From assembly GCF_020075545.1 (NCBI RefSeq), contig NZ_JAIQZK010000001.1, positions 248,001 to 312,000 of the forward strand: a stretch of 64,000 nucleotides of DNA, read 5' to 3'. How positions within the stretch are numbered: the first letter of the stretch is position 1; each line of letters opens with the position of its first letter. Shown here piece after piece: positions 54,682 through 64,000 of the stretch. A program made the position numbers and the translations under genes. Origin of the DNA: Nocardioides sp. TRM66260-LWL. GTDB lineage: Bacteria > Actinomycetota > Actinomycetes > Propionibacteriales > Nocardioidaceae. Below the pieces are notes generated by a model. That model saw nothing but the letters and a program-made list of their open reading frames with translations, was not told where the DNA came from and made no database searches.

Positions 54682-54705
54682 AATCACTGCGCAGAGTGGC
54701 CCGTC

Positions 54706-56417
<1,712 letters not shown>

Positions 56418-56529
56418 CCCGCCCGACCCCGACCCGGATGGTCCGGACCCGGCTCCCGGGTGCCGGAGCCGATCCGGGTCCTCCGCCCCGCCCGCCCTCC
56501 CCAGCGACCCCGACCCCGCGAGGCAGCCC

Positions 56530-58758
56530 GTGACCGCCGACCAGCGCGCCCAGCGCACCGCCGAGGCCGACGCGCTGTGTCGGCGCGCCTACGAGCAGGC
56601 CGGGGGAGGGGACGTCGGCATGGCGCTCGTGGCCGTCGGCGGCTACGGCCGCAGCGAGCTCGCGCCCTGCTCCGACCTCGACGTCGTGCTGGTCACCGAC
56701 GACGCCGTCGACCCCGGCTCGGTGGCCACCGAGATCTGGTACCCCCTCTGGGACTCCGGCACCACGATCGACCACTCGGTGCGCCACCTCGGCGAGATGG
56801 TCACCGCCGCCGACGCCGACCTGCGCGTCGCCCTGGGGCTGCTGGACATCCGCCACCTCGCCGGCGACCCCAACCTGACGCTGCGGCTGCGCACGACGAT
56901 GCTCGCGCAGTGGCGGCGCCACGCGCGCACCCGCCTGCCCGCGCTGCACGAGCTCGTCCGCAGCCGGCACCAGCGGGCCGGCGAGCTGGCCCACCTCTCG
57001 GTGCCCGACCTCAAGGAGGCCGACGGCGGGCTGCGGGACGCGACGGTGCTCAAGGCGCTGGTGGCCACCTGGCTCGTCGACGTGCCCCACGTCGCCCTGG
57101 AGCAGAGCCGGCAGGCGCTGCTCGACGTCCGCGACGTGCTACACGGCGTCGCCGGACGCGCCACCGACCGCGTGGCCCCCGAGGCGTGGGCGGGCCTCGC
57201 CGAGGGCCTCGGCCTGCCGGACGAGGCCGCGGCCCAGCGGCACGTGCGCGAGCTCGGCCGCCGCATCACGCACCTCTCGCGGCTCACCTGGCGCCGCGCC
57301 GCCGACGTCTCGGCGGCCCCGGCGCGGGTCGGGCCGCGCCGGCCCAGCCTGACCCCGGTGGCCGCGGGCGTGGCCCTGGCGGGGGGCGAGATCGTCCTCG
57401 ACCGCGCCGCGCGTCCGGCCTCCGACCCCGGGCTGCTGCTGCGGGCCGCGGCCGCCGCGGCGGAGCAGGACGTCGTCCTGGCGCCGCCCACGGCTGCGCG
57501 CCTGGCCGCCGAGACCGCCCCGCTGCCCGAGCCCTGGCCGGCCGAGGCCCGGCAGAGCCTGGTGCGCATGCTGGCCGCCGGCCGCGGCCTGCTCGGGGTG
57601 TGGGAGACCCTCGAGGAGACCGGGGCGCTCGACCGCATCCTGCCGGAGTGGGAGCGGGTGCGCCTGCTGCCGCACGCCTCGGTGATCCACCGCTACACCG
57701 TCGATCGGCACATGGTCGAGACCTGCGTCGAGGCGTCCGCGCTGATCCGCACCGTCGGCCGGCCCGACGTGCTGATGGTCGCCGCGCTGCTCCACGACAT
57801 CGGCAAGGGCGGGGTCGTCGAGCACAGCGTCGCCGGCGAGCCGATCGCCCGCGAGATCGCCACCCGCATGGGCTTCGCCCCCGAGTGCGTCGACCTGATC
57901 GGGCGGCTGGTGCGCTGGCACCTGCTGCTCTCGGAGACCGCCACGACCCGCGATCCCGACGACCCCGCCACGATCGAGCTGGTCGCCGAGCGGATCGGCG
58001 ACGTGGAGGCCCTCTCGCTGCTCACCGCGCTCACCGAGGCCGACGCGAAGGCCACCTCGCCGCAGGCCTGGACGTCCTGGCGCTCCGGGCTGATCCTCGA
58101 CCTGTCGCGGCGGGTGCGGGCGGCCCTCGACTCCGGCGTCGCGCTCCCAGCGGTCGAGCCCGAGGTCGTCGACGTGCCGAAGGTCGTGCGCAAGGGCGGG
58201 GTCGCGCTCGACGTCGAGGCCGTCGGCGACGGCTCCCGCGTCACCGCGCTCGCGCCGGACCGCGTCGGCCTGCTCGCCGACCTCGCGGCGGTCTTCGCGA
58301 TGGAGCGGGTGCCGGTGCGGGCCGCCCGCGTCTGGTCGCAGGAGGGCGCGCGGGGCGGCGCCGTCGGCGTCTCGGTGTGGGAGGTCGGCACGCCCGACCT
58401 CGACGCCGGCCGGCTGCGCACCACCTACGAGGCGATCGTCGCCGGCCGCCTCGACCTCGCCCGCCGCCTGCGCCCGCCCGGGCCCGGCGAGCTCGCGCCG
58501 ATCGTCGAGGTGCGGCCCGACGCGTCCCGGCTCTCCACCGTGCTCGAGGTGCGGGCCGCCGACCGGCCAGGCATCGTCCACCTGGTGTGCGCGGCGCTCG
58601 CCGGACTCGGCATCGCCGTGCGCTCGGCGCACGTCGACACCCTCGGACCCCAGGCCGTCGACGTCTTCTACGTGCAGGAGGCCGGCGCCGGGGCGCTCAC
58701 CGACGAGCGGGCGGCGGCCGCCGCCCACGCCGTGCGGGCGGCCCTGACTCCGCGCTGA
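56530..58758 (+). CDS. glnD: PII nucleotidyltransferase/deadenylylase
   Basis: GlnD modifies Tyr51 of GlnK when nitrogen is low and removes the group when it is high. The 742-residue protein has the nucleotidyltransferase motif GGYGRSELAPCSDLDVVLV (about residues 37-55), an HD hydrolase domain with ALLHDIGKGG, and two C-terminal ACT domains (TALAPDRVGLLADLAAVF and VRAADRPGIVHLVCAALAGL) that sense glutamine. GTG start gives a short N-terminus before the catalytic motif. The last codons lie in a tandem repeat that continues past the stop. Confidence 0.95.
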   Translation: MTADQRAQRTAEADALCRRAYEQAGGGDVGMALVAVGGYGRSELAPCSDLDVVLVTDDAVDPGSVATEIWYPLWDSGTTIDHSVRHLGEMVTAADADLRVALGLLDIRHLAGDPNLTLRLRTTMLAQWRRHARTRLPALHELVRSRHQRAGELAHLSVPDLKEADGGLRDATVLKALVATWLVDVPHVALEQSRQALLDVRDVLHGVAGRATDRVAPEAWAGLAEGLGLPDEAAAQRHVRELGRRITHLSRLTWRRAADVSAAPARVGPRRPSLTPVAAGVALAGGEIVLDRAARPASDPGLLLRAAAAAAEQDVVLAPPTAARLAAETAPLPEPWPAEARQSLVRMLAAGRGLLGVWETLEETGALDRILPEWERVRLLPHASVIHRYTVDRHMVETCVEASALIRTVGRPDVLMVAALLHDIGKGGVVEHSVAGEPIAREIATRMGFAPECVDLIGRLVRWHLLLSETATTRDPDDPATIELVAERIGDVEALSLLTALTEADAKATSPQAWTSWRSGLILDLSRRVRAALDSGVALPAVEPEVVDVPKVVRKGGVALDVEAVGDGSRVTALAPDRVGLLADLAAVFAMERVPVRAARVWSQEGARGGAVGVSVWEVGTPDLDAGRLRTTYEAIVAGRLDLARRLRPPGPGELAPIVEVRPDASRLSTVLEVRAADRPGIVHLVCAALAGLGIAVRSAHVDTLGPQAVDVFYVQEAGAGALTDERAAAAAHAVRAALTPR

Positions 58759-58822
58759 CTCCGCGCTGACTCCGCGCTGACTCCGCGCTGACTCCGCGCT
58801 GACTCCGCGCTGACTCCGCGCT
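58746..58822 (+). repeat. Seven 11-base tandem repeats across the glnD stop codon
   Basis: GACTCCGCGCT occurs seven times without change. The first unit codes the last residues of GlnD (LTPR) and the junction to the second unit supplies its TGA stop. Every following junction again reads CGCTGA, so stop codons recur every 11 bases in all three frames in turn. Confidence 0.95.
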
Positions 58823-58849
58823 GGCTGATCCCGCGGGCCCGGCGCCGGC

Positions 58850-58855
58850 TAGGCT
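58850..58855 (+). promoter_or_regulatory. Candidate -10 box (TAGGCT) for ffh
   Basis: TAGGCT lies 33 bases before the TTG start of ffh, leaving a leader of about 25 bases with GAGGA near its end. Confidence 0.45.
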
Positions 58856-58888
58856 GGAGGCCCGCCTGACCGACTGCTGAGGACCACC

Positions 58889-60442
58889 TTGTTCGCCACT
58901 CTCTCCGACCGGCTCTCCGACACCTTCAAGAACCTCCGGGGCAAGGGTCGGCTCTCCGAGGCCGACATCGACGCCACCGCGCGCGAGATCCGCATCGCGC
59001 TGCTGGAGGCCGACGTCGCCCTGCCGGTGGTGCGCGGGTTCGTCGCCACCGTCAAGGAGCGGGCGCGCGGCGAGGAGGTCAGCGGCGCCCTGAACCCGGC
59101 CCAGCAGGTCGTCAAGATCGTCCACGAGGAGCTCGTCGGCATCCTCGGCGGCGAGACCCGCCGGCTGCGGTTCGCCAAGACCGGTCCGACGATCATCATG
59201 CTCGCCGGCCTCCAGGGCGCCGGCAAGACGACGCTGGCCGCCAAGCTGGCGTTGTGGCTCAAGGAGCAGGGCCGCACCCCGATGCTCGTCGCCTGCGATC
59301 TGCAGCGGCCCAACGCCGTCAACCAGCTCCAGGTCAACGGCGAGCGGGTCGGCGTCCCGGTGTTCGCGCCGGAGCCCGGCAACGGCGTCGGCGACCCCGT
59401 CTCGGTGGCCCGCGCGTCCCTCGAGGAGGCCAAGCGCACGCTGCACGACGTCCTGATCGTCGACACCGCGGGCCGTCTCGGCGTCGACGCCGAGCTGATG
59501 CAGCAGGCCGCCGACATCCGCGACGCGATCAGCCCCGACGAGGTGCTCTTCGTCGTCGACGCGATGATCGGCCAGGACGCCGTGCTCACGGCCCAGGCGT
59601 TCCTCGACGGCGTCGGGTTCGACGGCGTCGTGCTCACCAAGCTCGACGGCGACGCGCGCGGCGGCGCGGCGCTCTCGATCGCCTCGGTGACCGGCCGGCC
59701 GGTCATGTTCGCCTCCAACGGCGAGAAGCTCACCGACTTCGACCTCTTCCACCCCGACCGGATGGCCTCGCGCATCCTCGACATGGGCGACGTGCTCACC
59801 CTGATCGAGCAGGCGGAGAAGGCCTTCGACGCCGAGCAGGCGCTCAAGGCGGCCGAGAAGCTCACCGGCCAGGGCGGCGAGTTCACGCTCGAGGACTTCC
59901 TCCAGCAGATGCAGCAGCTGCGCAAGCTCGGCTCGATGTCGAAGATCATGGGGATGCTGCCCGGGATGGGTCAGTTCCGCGAGCAGCTGGAGAACTTCGA
60001 CGAGCGCGAGATCGACCGCATCGAGGCGATCATCCGCTCGATGACCCCCGCCGAGCGCGACGACCCGAAGATCATCAACGGCTCGCGGCGCACGCGCATC
60101 GCGAAGGGCTCCGGGCGCACGGTCAACGACGTCAACCAGCTCGTCGACCGGTTCTTCGAGGCCCGCAAGATGATGACCCAGATGGCCCGGGGCGGCGGCA
60201 TCCCGGGGATGCCGGGCATGCCGGGCGTCGGCGGTGGCCGCGGCAAGCAGAAGCCGATGCCGAAGAAGGGCAAGGGCGCTCGTCGCTCTGGCAACCCCGC
60301 GAAGGCCGGGCAGAGCGTGGCCGCACGCCAGGCCAAGCCGGCGGCGAACCCGTTCGGCACCCAGAACGGCGAGGAGATCGACTACGAGAAGGCCGCCGCG
60401 GCGCTCGACCTGCCGAAGGACTTCTCCAAGTTCCTGAAGTGA
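58889..60442 (+). CDS. ffh: Signal recognition particle protein Ffh
   Basis: Ffh with the SRP RNA binds signal sequences as they leave the ribosome. The 517-residue protein has the NG GTPase (GLQGAGKTTLAAKLALWL, CDLQRPNAVNQL, DTAGRLGVDAEL, TKLDGDARGGAAL) and the Met-rich M domain with GSMSKIMGMLPGMGQFREQL and RRTRIAKGSGRTVNDVNQLV for SRP RNA. The tail is Lys/Gly-rich. TTG start is supported by the conserved FATLSDRLSDTFKNLRGKG beginning and by a GAGGA ribosome site. No SRP RNA gene is visible here. Confidence 0.96.
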   Translation: MFATLSDRLSDTFKNLRGKGRLSEADIDATAREIRIALLEADVALPVVRGFVATVKERARGEEVSGALNPAQQVVKIVHEELVGILGGETRRLRFAKTGPTIIMLAGLQGAGKTTLAAKLALWLKEQGRTPMLVACDLQRPNAVNQLQVNGERVGVPVFAPEPGNGVGDPVSVARASLEEAKRTLHDVLIVDTAGRLGVDAELMQQAADIRDAISPDEVLFVVDAMIGQDAVLTAQAFLDGVGFDGVVLTKLDGDARGGAALSIASVTGRPVMFASNGEKLTDFDLFHPDRMASRILDMGDVLTLIEQAEKAFDAEQALKAAEKLTGQGGEFTLEDFLQQMQQLRKLGSMSKIMGMLPGMGQFREQLENFDEREIDRIEAIIRSMTPAERDDPKIINGSRRTRIAKGSGRTVNDVNQLVDRFFEARKMMTQMARGGGIPGMPGMPGVGGGRGKQKPMPKKGKGARRSGNPAKAGQSVAARQAKPAANPFGTQNGEEIDYEKAAAALDLPKDFSKFLK

Positions 60443-60572
60443 CGCCGCTCGGCGGCTCGTTCGGCCGGCGGATCTCGTGGAACCCGGGGCGATTGCGGTA
60501 ACGCCGACGTAACATCAGCGGCCTCGGGACGTCTTGGATCCATCCCCTCGTCACGACTCTGCAAGGACGCCC

Positions 60573-62315
60573 GTGCCCCTTCCCGCTCCTCGTTCTGCCG
60601 TGCCCGACGCCGATCACACGACCGGGGGCGTGTCGCGACGCGCCGCGGTGGCGGCCGCGGTGTGGGCGGCGCCGGTGATCTCCGTGGTGGCGGCCGCTCC
60701 GGCGTTCGCGACGTCGGGCGCGGTGTCGCTGAGCATCGTCTCGCCGGCGGGCAGCACCGACGCGTACACCGGGAGCGACGGGGTGACGCAGCAGTTCACC
60801 GCGCAGCTCGCCTCGACCGCGGGCGCTGCGACGTCATCTCTGGCGGGCCGGGTGGTCACCTTCTCCCTGGCCGGCGACGACCGGTCGTGGCTCACGCTGG
60901 GGGCCGCGCGCACCAAGGTGGACACGACGACCGCGGTGGTGGACGCCAACGGCCGGGCGAGCGTCACGGTCACCTTCAACACCGCCGTGCTCCCGGCGAG
61001 CATCCCGGCGTCGGTGACCCTGACCGCCACGACGCCCACGGCGCCGACGCCGGCGGTGTGGACGATCACCTACCGGGCCGGAACGGCAGGGACTGCCGTC
61101 CAGCGCGCCGCCACCACGCTCACCTGTGCGCACAACGCGGGGAGCAATGTGGCCGCGTTCGCCATCCGCAATGGTCGCCTCTACGGCTGGGGCAGCAACC
61201 TCTACGGGCAGTTGGGGCTGGGCACGAGCGCCGCTGGTCCTCGCACCCCCGTGCGGATCGACGGCGGCACGCTGGCAGGCAAGACGATCGTCGCGGTCGA
61301 CAACTGCAGCCGAACCGTCGTCGCCCTGGCGGCCGACAACACCCTCCACGCCTTCGGCGCCGGCTCGAACGGGCAGCTCGGTGATGGATCCACCAGCACC
61401 ACGGCGTACAGCCCGGTGGCGGTCGACCAGTCGGGGGCGTTGAAGGGAAAGACCATCGTGGCGATCGCGAGCGCACCGGCTCATTCGGTGGTGGTCGCCT
61501 CGGACGGCACGGCCTATGCCTGGGGTTCACGCTCCGGTGGGGCGCTCGGCGACGACAACGCCTCGGGTGCCCCCGGAGCCCAGCTCACGCCGACCGCGGT
61601 CCGGATGCCCATCGAGACCGTCGGTGGGGTCACCACGACCGCCCGCTTCACCGCTGTCGTCGCCATCACCGGGATCACGGTCGCCCTCAGCGCCACCGGC
61701 CGGGTCTACACCTGGGGTACGGCGAACATCTCCGGCTCCCTTGGCAACGGGACCACCTCCGGGGACGTCCTCCGGCCGACCCAGGTCGTGGGCCTGGCCG
61801 GCAAGAACATCGTCGCGATCACCGCCGGCTCGAGCCATGTGCTCGCGCTGGGGGACGATGGCACGGTCTACGGGTGGGGCCGCAACGACAGCGGGCAGGC
61901 TCTCCCTGGGAGCACCACCGCCCAGCTGGCCCCGGTCGCCGTCCCGAAGACGGGACCGGGCGGCTACCGGGTTCGCGTCATCGCCGCTGGGCTGGATCAC
62001 TCCCACGCGATCGCCGTCGACTCCGGCACCACTGTCCGCCTCGGCTGGGGTGCCCAGTCCTCCGGTCAGGTGGGCAATGGCGTGTCCGGCACGGCCGTGC
62101 CATCGCTCTCCGGCGTCGCGCCGATCGCCGAGCCCGACGGCAGCAGCCTCGCCGGCAAGACCGTCGCCGCTCTCGGCGCGGGTCCGTACTCGACGTTCGC
62201 GATCGCCACCGACGGCACCCTCCACGCGTGGGGGGCGGACACCAGCGGCACCCTGGGCGACGACGCGACGATCGGCAACAAGTCGATCCCGGTGAGGGTC
62301 GCCGCCCTGCCCTGA
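60573..62315 (+). CDS. Secreted RCC1-repeat (beta-propeller) protein with N-terminal Ig-like domain
   Basis: The ~580-residue protein has a Tat-like signal (GVSRRAAVAAAVWAAPVISV, ending AFATS near residue 45), an Ig/invasin-like domain at about 50-180 (VDANGRASVTVTFNTAVL), and at least six RCC1-type repeats with (L/A)YGWGSNLYGQLGLG, HAFGAGSNGQLGDG, YAWGSRSGGALGDD, YTWGTANISGSLGNG, YGWGRNDSGQAL and HAWGADTSGTLGDD. Such propellers bind proteins or sugars outside the cell. The GTG at 60573 with AAGGA upstream was chosen; TTG 60534 is possible. GC at third positions looks lower than in its neighbours, hinting at later acquisition. Partner unknown. Confidence 0.8.
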   Translation: MPLPAPRSAVPDADHTTGGVSRRAAVAAAVWAAPVISVVAAAPAFATSGAVSLSIVSPAGSTDAYTGSDGVTQQFTAQLASTAGAATSSLAGRVVTFSLAGDDRSWLTLGAARTKVDTTTAVVDANGRASVTVTFNTAVLPASIPASVTLTATTPTAPTPAVWTITYRAGTAGTAVQRAATTLTCAHNAGSNVAAFAIRNGRLYGWGSNLYGQLGLGTSAAGPRTPVRIDGGTLAGKTIVAVDNCSRTVVALAADNTLHAFGAGSNGQLGDGSTSTTAYSPVAVDQSGALKGKTIVAIASAPAHSVVVASDGTAYAWGSRSGGALGDDNASGAPGAQLTPTAVRMPIETVGGVTTTARFTAVVAITGITVALSATGRVYTWGTANISGSLGNGTTSGDVLRPTQVVGLAGKNIVAITAGSSHVLALGDDGTVYGWGRNDSGQALPGSTTAQLAPVAVPKTGPGGYRVRVIAAGLDHSHAIAVDSGTTVRLGWGAQSSGQVGNGVSGTAVPSLSGVAPIAEPDGSSLAGKTVAALGAGPYSTFAIATDGTLHAWGADTSGTLGDDATIGNKSIPVRVAALP

Positions 62316-62400
62316 GGGCGGCGACTCCACCCCGCCCAGCGATCGGCGATGATGCGTCCGTGATCCCCTCTCCGCGTCGCCTCCGCCGGCCGGTGACGCG

Positions 62401-62790
62401 GTGAGCCGCTCGCGCAGCATCCGGACCGTGCTGGTCGTCGACGCCGCCAACGTCGTCGGAGCCCGGGCCGACGGCTGGTGGAAGGACCGCCCTGGCGCGG
62501 CCCGGCGCCTGCACGAGGAGCTGCTCGTCGCCGACCTGCCCCAGGACGAGATCGTCCTGGTGCTCGAGGGGCAGGCCAAGCAGGGCGTCAAGGCGGGGCG
62601 CGACGCGCACGTGCGGTGCGTCCACGCGGCCCGCGACGGCGACCGGACGATCGTCGAGCAGGCGCAGGCGGCCGCCGAGGCGGGACGTCAGGTCACCGTC
62701 GTCAGCGCCGACCGGGCGCTGCAGGCCCGCGTCGCCGCGTGCGGGGCGCTGGCCGTCGGGCCGGTGTGGCTGCTCGACCGGCTGGGCTGA
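62401..62790 (+). CDS. NYN/PIN-like domain protein (putative nuclease)
   Basis: The 129-residue protein reads VLVVDAANVVGARADGWWKD at the start, then VVSADRALQARV near the end, fitting the NYN/PIN-like nuclease plan with Asp residues in both motifs. In actinobacteria this family lies between ffh and rpsP and is often mislabelled NTP pyrophosphohydrolase. An RNA-processing role is plausible but untested. GTG start; no strong ribosome site. The amidohydrolase gene follows after 48 bases. Confidence 0.75.
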   Translation: MSRSRSIRTVLVVDAANVVGARADGWWKDRPGAARRLHEELLVADLPQDEIVLVLEGQAKQGVKAGRDAHVRCVHAARDGDRTIVEQAQAAAEAGRQVTVVSADRALQARVAACGALAVGPVWLLDRLG

Positions 62791-62826
62791 GCGCGTCACC
62801 TGGCGGCGGGGCCGTACGACCCGGAC

Positions 62827-62832
62827 TAGGTT
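62827..62832 (+). promoter_or_regulatory. -10 box (TAGGTT) of a leaderless promoter for the amidohydrolase
   Basis: TAGGTT, six bases, then ATG at 62839. Same spacing as the other leaderless starts in this window. Confidence 0.6.
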
Positions 62833-62838
62833 CGCCCC

Positions 62839-63924
62839 ATGAGCGCCCTGCGGTTCACCGGAGTCGTCCTGCCCGAGCGGGAGACCCGCGACGTCTACGT
62901 CGTCGACGGCCACGTCACCTACGAGCCGCAGCCCGGCGCCGACACCGTGACCCGGGCGGGCTGGCTGCTGCCGGGGCTGGTCGACGCCCACAACCACCTC
63001 GGCCTGGAGGACGGCGGCGCCGTGCCGGACGACGTCGTCGAGCAGCAGGCGCTCGCCGACCGTGACGCCGGCATCCTGCTGCTGCGCGACTGCGGCTCGC
63101 CGGCCGACACCCGCTGGGTGCAGCAGCGCGACGACCTGCCGCGGCTGATCCGCTTCGGCCGGCACATCGCCCGCACCCGTCGCTACCTGCGCGACTACGG
63201 CGTCGAGGTCGAGCCCGAGGGTCTCAGCGCGCAGGTGGCCCTGGAGGCGTCCGGCAGCGACGGCTGGATCAAGCTGGTCGGCGACTGGATCAGCCGGGAG
63301 GACGGCGACCTCGCGCCGTCGTTCCCGGTGGAGGCGTTCGCGGACGCCATCGCCACCGCCCACGCCCACGGCGCCAAGGTCACCGCCCACTGCTTCGGCA
63401 CCACCGTGCTCCAGGGCCTCCTCGACGCCGGCATCGACTGCCTCGAGCACGGCACCGGCCTCGAGCCCGAGCACGTCGAGCAGATGGCGGCGCAGGGCGT
63501 CGCGCTGGTGCCCACGGTGCTGCAGACCGAGAAGCTGATCGGGTTCGCGGACGCCGGCCGCGAGCGCTTCCCCGCCTACGCCCGCACCATGGAGCACCTG
63601 CACGCCCGACGGCGCGAGGCCCTGATGAGCGCCCACGAGGCGGGGGTCGCGCTCTACGTCGGCTCCGACGGCGGCGGCTCGCAGCGCCACGGCGTCCTGG
63701 TCGAGGAGGTGCTGGCGATGGCCGCCATGGGCCTGCCGGCGCAGGACGTCCTGGCCGCGGCGTCGTGGCGCGCGCGGGCGTGGCTCGGGCTGCCCGACGG
63801 CCTCGAGGAGGGGGCCCCGGCCGACTTCGTCGTGCTCGACGCCGACCCGCTGGACGACCTCACGGTGCTCGGCCGTCCGTCCGTCGTCGTGCTGCGCGGA
63901 CGGGTCGTCGCGCGCCGTCCCTGA
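62839..63924 (+). CDS. Amidohydrolase family protein
   Basis: The 361-residue protein has the metal-binding GLVDAHNHLGLEDG (HxH, about residues 51-55), GSDGWIKLVGD with the possible bridging Lys, ITAHCFG-type VTAHCFGT, LEHGTGLEP and YVGSDGGG with the last Asp. This is the imidazolonepropionase/prolidase-like branch of amidohydrolases. It lies after ffh as in many actinobacteria, so it is part of a conserved neighbourhood with no agreed substrate. ATG start, leaderless promoter. Confidence 0.87.
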   Translation: MSALRFTGVVLPERETRDVYVVDGHVTYEPQPGADTVTRAGWLLPGLVDAHNHLGLEDGGAVPDDVVEQQALADRDAGILLLRDCGSPADTRWVQQRDDLPRLIRFGRHIARTRRYLRDYGVEVEPEGLSAQVALEASGSDGWIKLVGDWISREDGDLAPSFPVEAFADAIATAHAHGAKVTAHCFGTTVLQGLLDAGIDCLEHGTGLEPEHVEQMAAQGVALVPTVLQTEKLIGFADAGRERFPAYARTMEHLHARRREALMSAHEAGVALYVGSDGGGSQRHGVLVEEVLAMAAMGLPAQDVLAAASWRARAWLGLPDGLEEGAPADFVVLDADPLDDLTVLGRPSVVVLRGRVVARRP

Positions 63925-63974
63925 GCGCCGCACGAGGCCCGATCCGGCGATTCGTGGGGGAGGGGCCGTTCTGG

Positions 63975-63980
63975 CATGAT
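63975..63980 (+). promoter_or_regulatory. Candidate extended -10 (TGG-CATGAT) at the window end
   Basis: TGGCATGAT at 63972-63980 resembles an extended -10 box and points out of the window. In related genomes rpsP (ribosomal protein S16) follows this amidohydrolase, so this may be its promoter; the gene itself is not in view. Confidence 0.35.
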
Positions 63981-64000
63981 CTGACGCTGAGTCCTGCGCG

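Noticed and set aside
58746..58822. CRISPR-like array
   Set aside because: The units are 11 bases with no spacers. The 15-base (27792) and 9-base (39663) arrays are likewise plain tandem repeats; no cas genes are present.

Overview
This window comes from a high-GC actinobacterium (Actinomycetota). The evidence is the base composition, frequent GTG starts, genes chained by 4-base GTGA/ATGA overlaps, many genes that look leaderless (a TAGnnT -10 box 6-7 bases before the start codon), and the gene order ndgR-leuCD-hup-cofC-plsC-gpsA ... rpmB-DAK-recG-rsmD-coaD-yceD-rpmF-rnc-mutM-smc-ftsY-amtB-glnK-glnD-ffh, which is the usual actinobacterial arrangement. I cannot name the genus. The window is chromosomal backbone. 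I see no prophage, insertion sequence, plasmid function or CRISPR array.

Layout. 1-4 kb: the end of a citramalate synthase gene, then a TetR regulator facing a small FMN reductase across a palindromic operator, then an amidase. 4.2-8.5 kb: biotin operon bioB-bioA-bioF-bioD (minus). 8.6-11.6 kb: thiamine operon thiM-thiE-thiD (minus) under a TPP riboswitch, followed by a frameshifted pentapeptide-repeat gene. 11.8-13.9 kb: purT and a conserved gene of uncertain function. 14.1-17.5 kb: an FAH-family hydrolase, gltX and a CPBP membrane protease. 17.5-17.8 kb: tRNA-Gln and tRNA-Glu. 17.9-20.8 kb: a secreted metalloprotease-like protein and an LCP-family cell-wall enzyme. 21-23.1 kb: an Ada/AlkA fusion and Ogt (alkylation repair). 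23.2-26.2 kb: ndgR facing leuCD. 26.3-36.2 kb: an alpha/beta hydrolase, HU, cofC, plsC-gpsA, a P-loop kinase, a transsulfuration enzyme, murF and two convergent D-Ala-D-Ala ligase family genes. 36.3-46.5 kb: a DUF3515 lipoprotein, a stand-alone Lrp-type domain, thiL, rpmB, a DAK2-domain protein, recG, rsmD, coaD, yceD, rpmF, rnc and mutM. 46.6-52.6 kb: a small coiled-coil protein, smc, a thioesterase, a small membrane protein and ftsY. 52.7-58.8 kb: two successive amtB-glnK pairs and glnD. 58.9-64 kb: ffh, a secreted RCC1-repeat protein, a NYN-type protein and an amidohydrolase.

The genes work in recognisable groups: vitamin synthesis (biotin; thiamine, with thiL making the TPP that the riboswitch senses), nitrogen sensing (GlnR-like boxes, AmtB, GlnK, GlnD), co-translational membrane targeting (Ffh and FtsY), peptidoglycan precursor synthesis (MurF, Ddl), and repair of alkylated or oxidised DNA (Ada/AlkA, Ogt, MutM).

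The most unusual signal is a family of five composite intergenic elements (about 3973-4051, 4130-4203, 13985-14067, 23133-23212, 28082-28160). Each has a long hairpin with a GAA-nn-TTC apex followed directly by a 24-26 base palindrome. Four also carry a 5' repeat of one hairpin arm. The stem sequences differ between copies but stay self-complementary. Other points worth attention: two genes of the yceD-rpmF-rnc cluster appear to start with CTG; AmtB2 has Glu in place of the first twin-His residue; metB and murF share a bidirectional promoter with interlocked -10 boxes; and one Ddl paralogue lacks a metal-binding Asn. All functional statements rest on sequence reading and family knowledge only.
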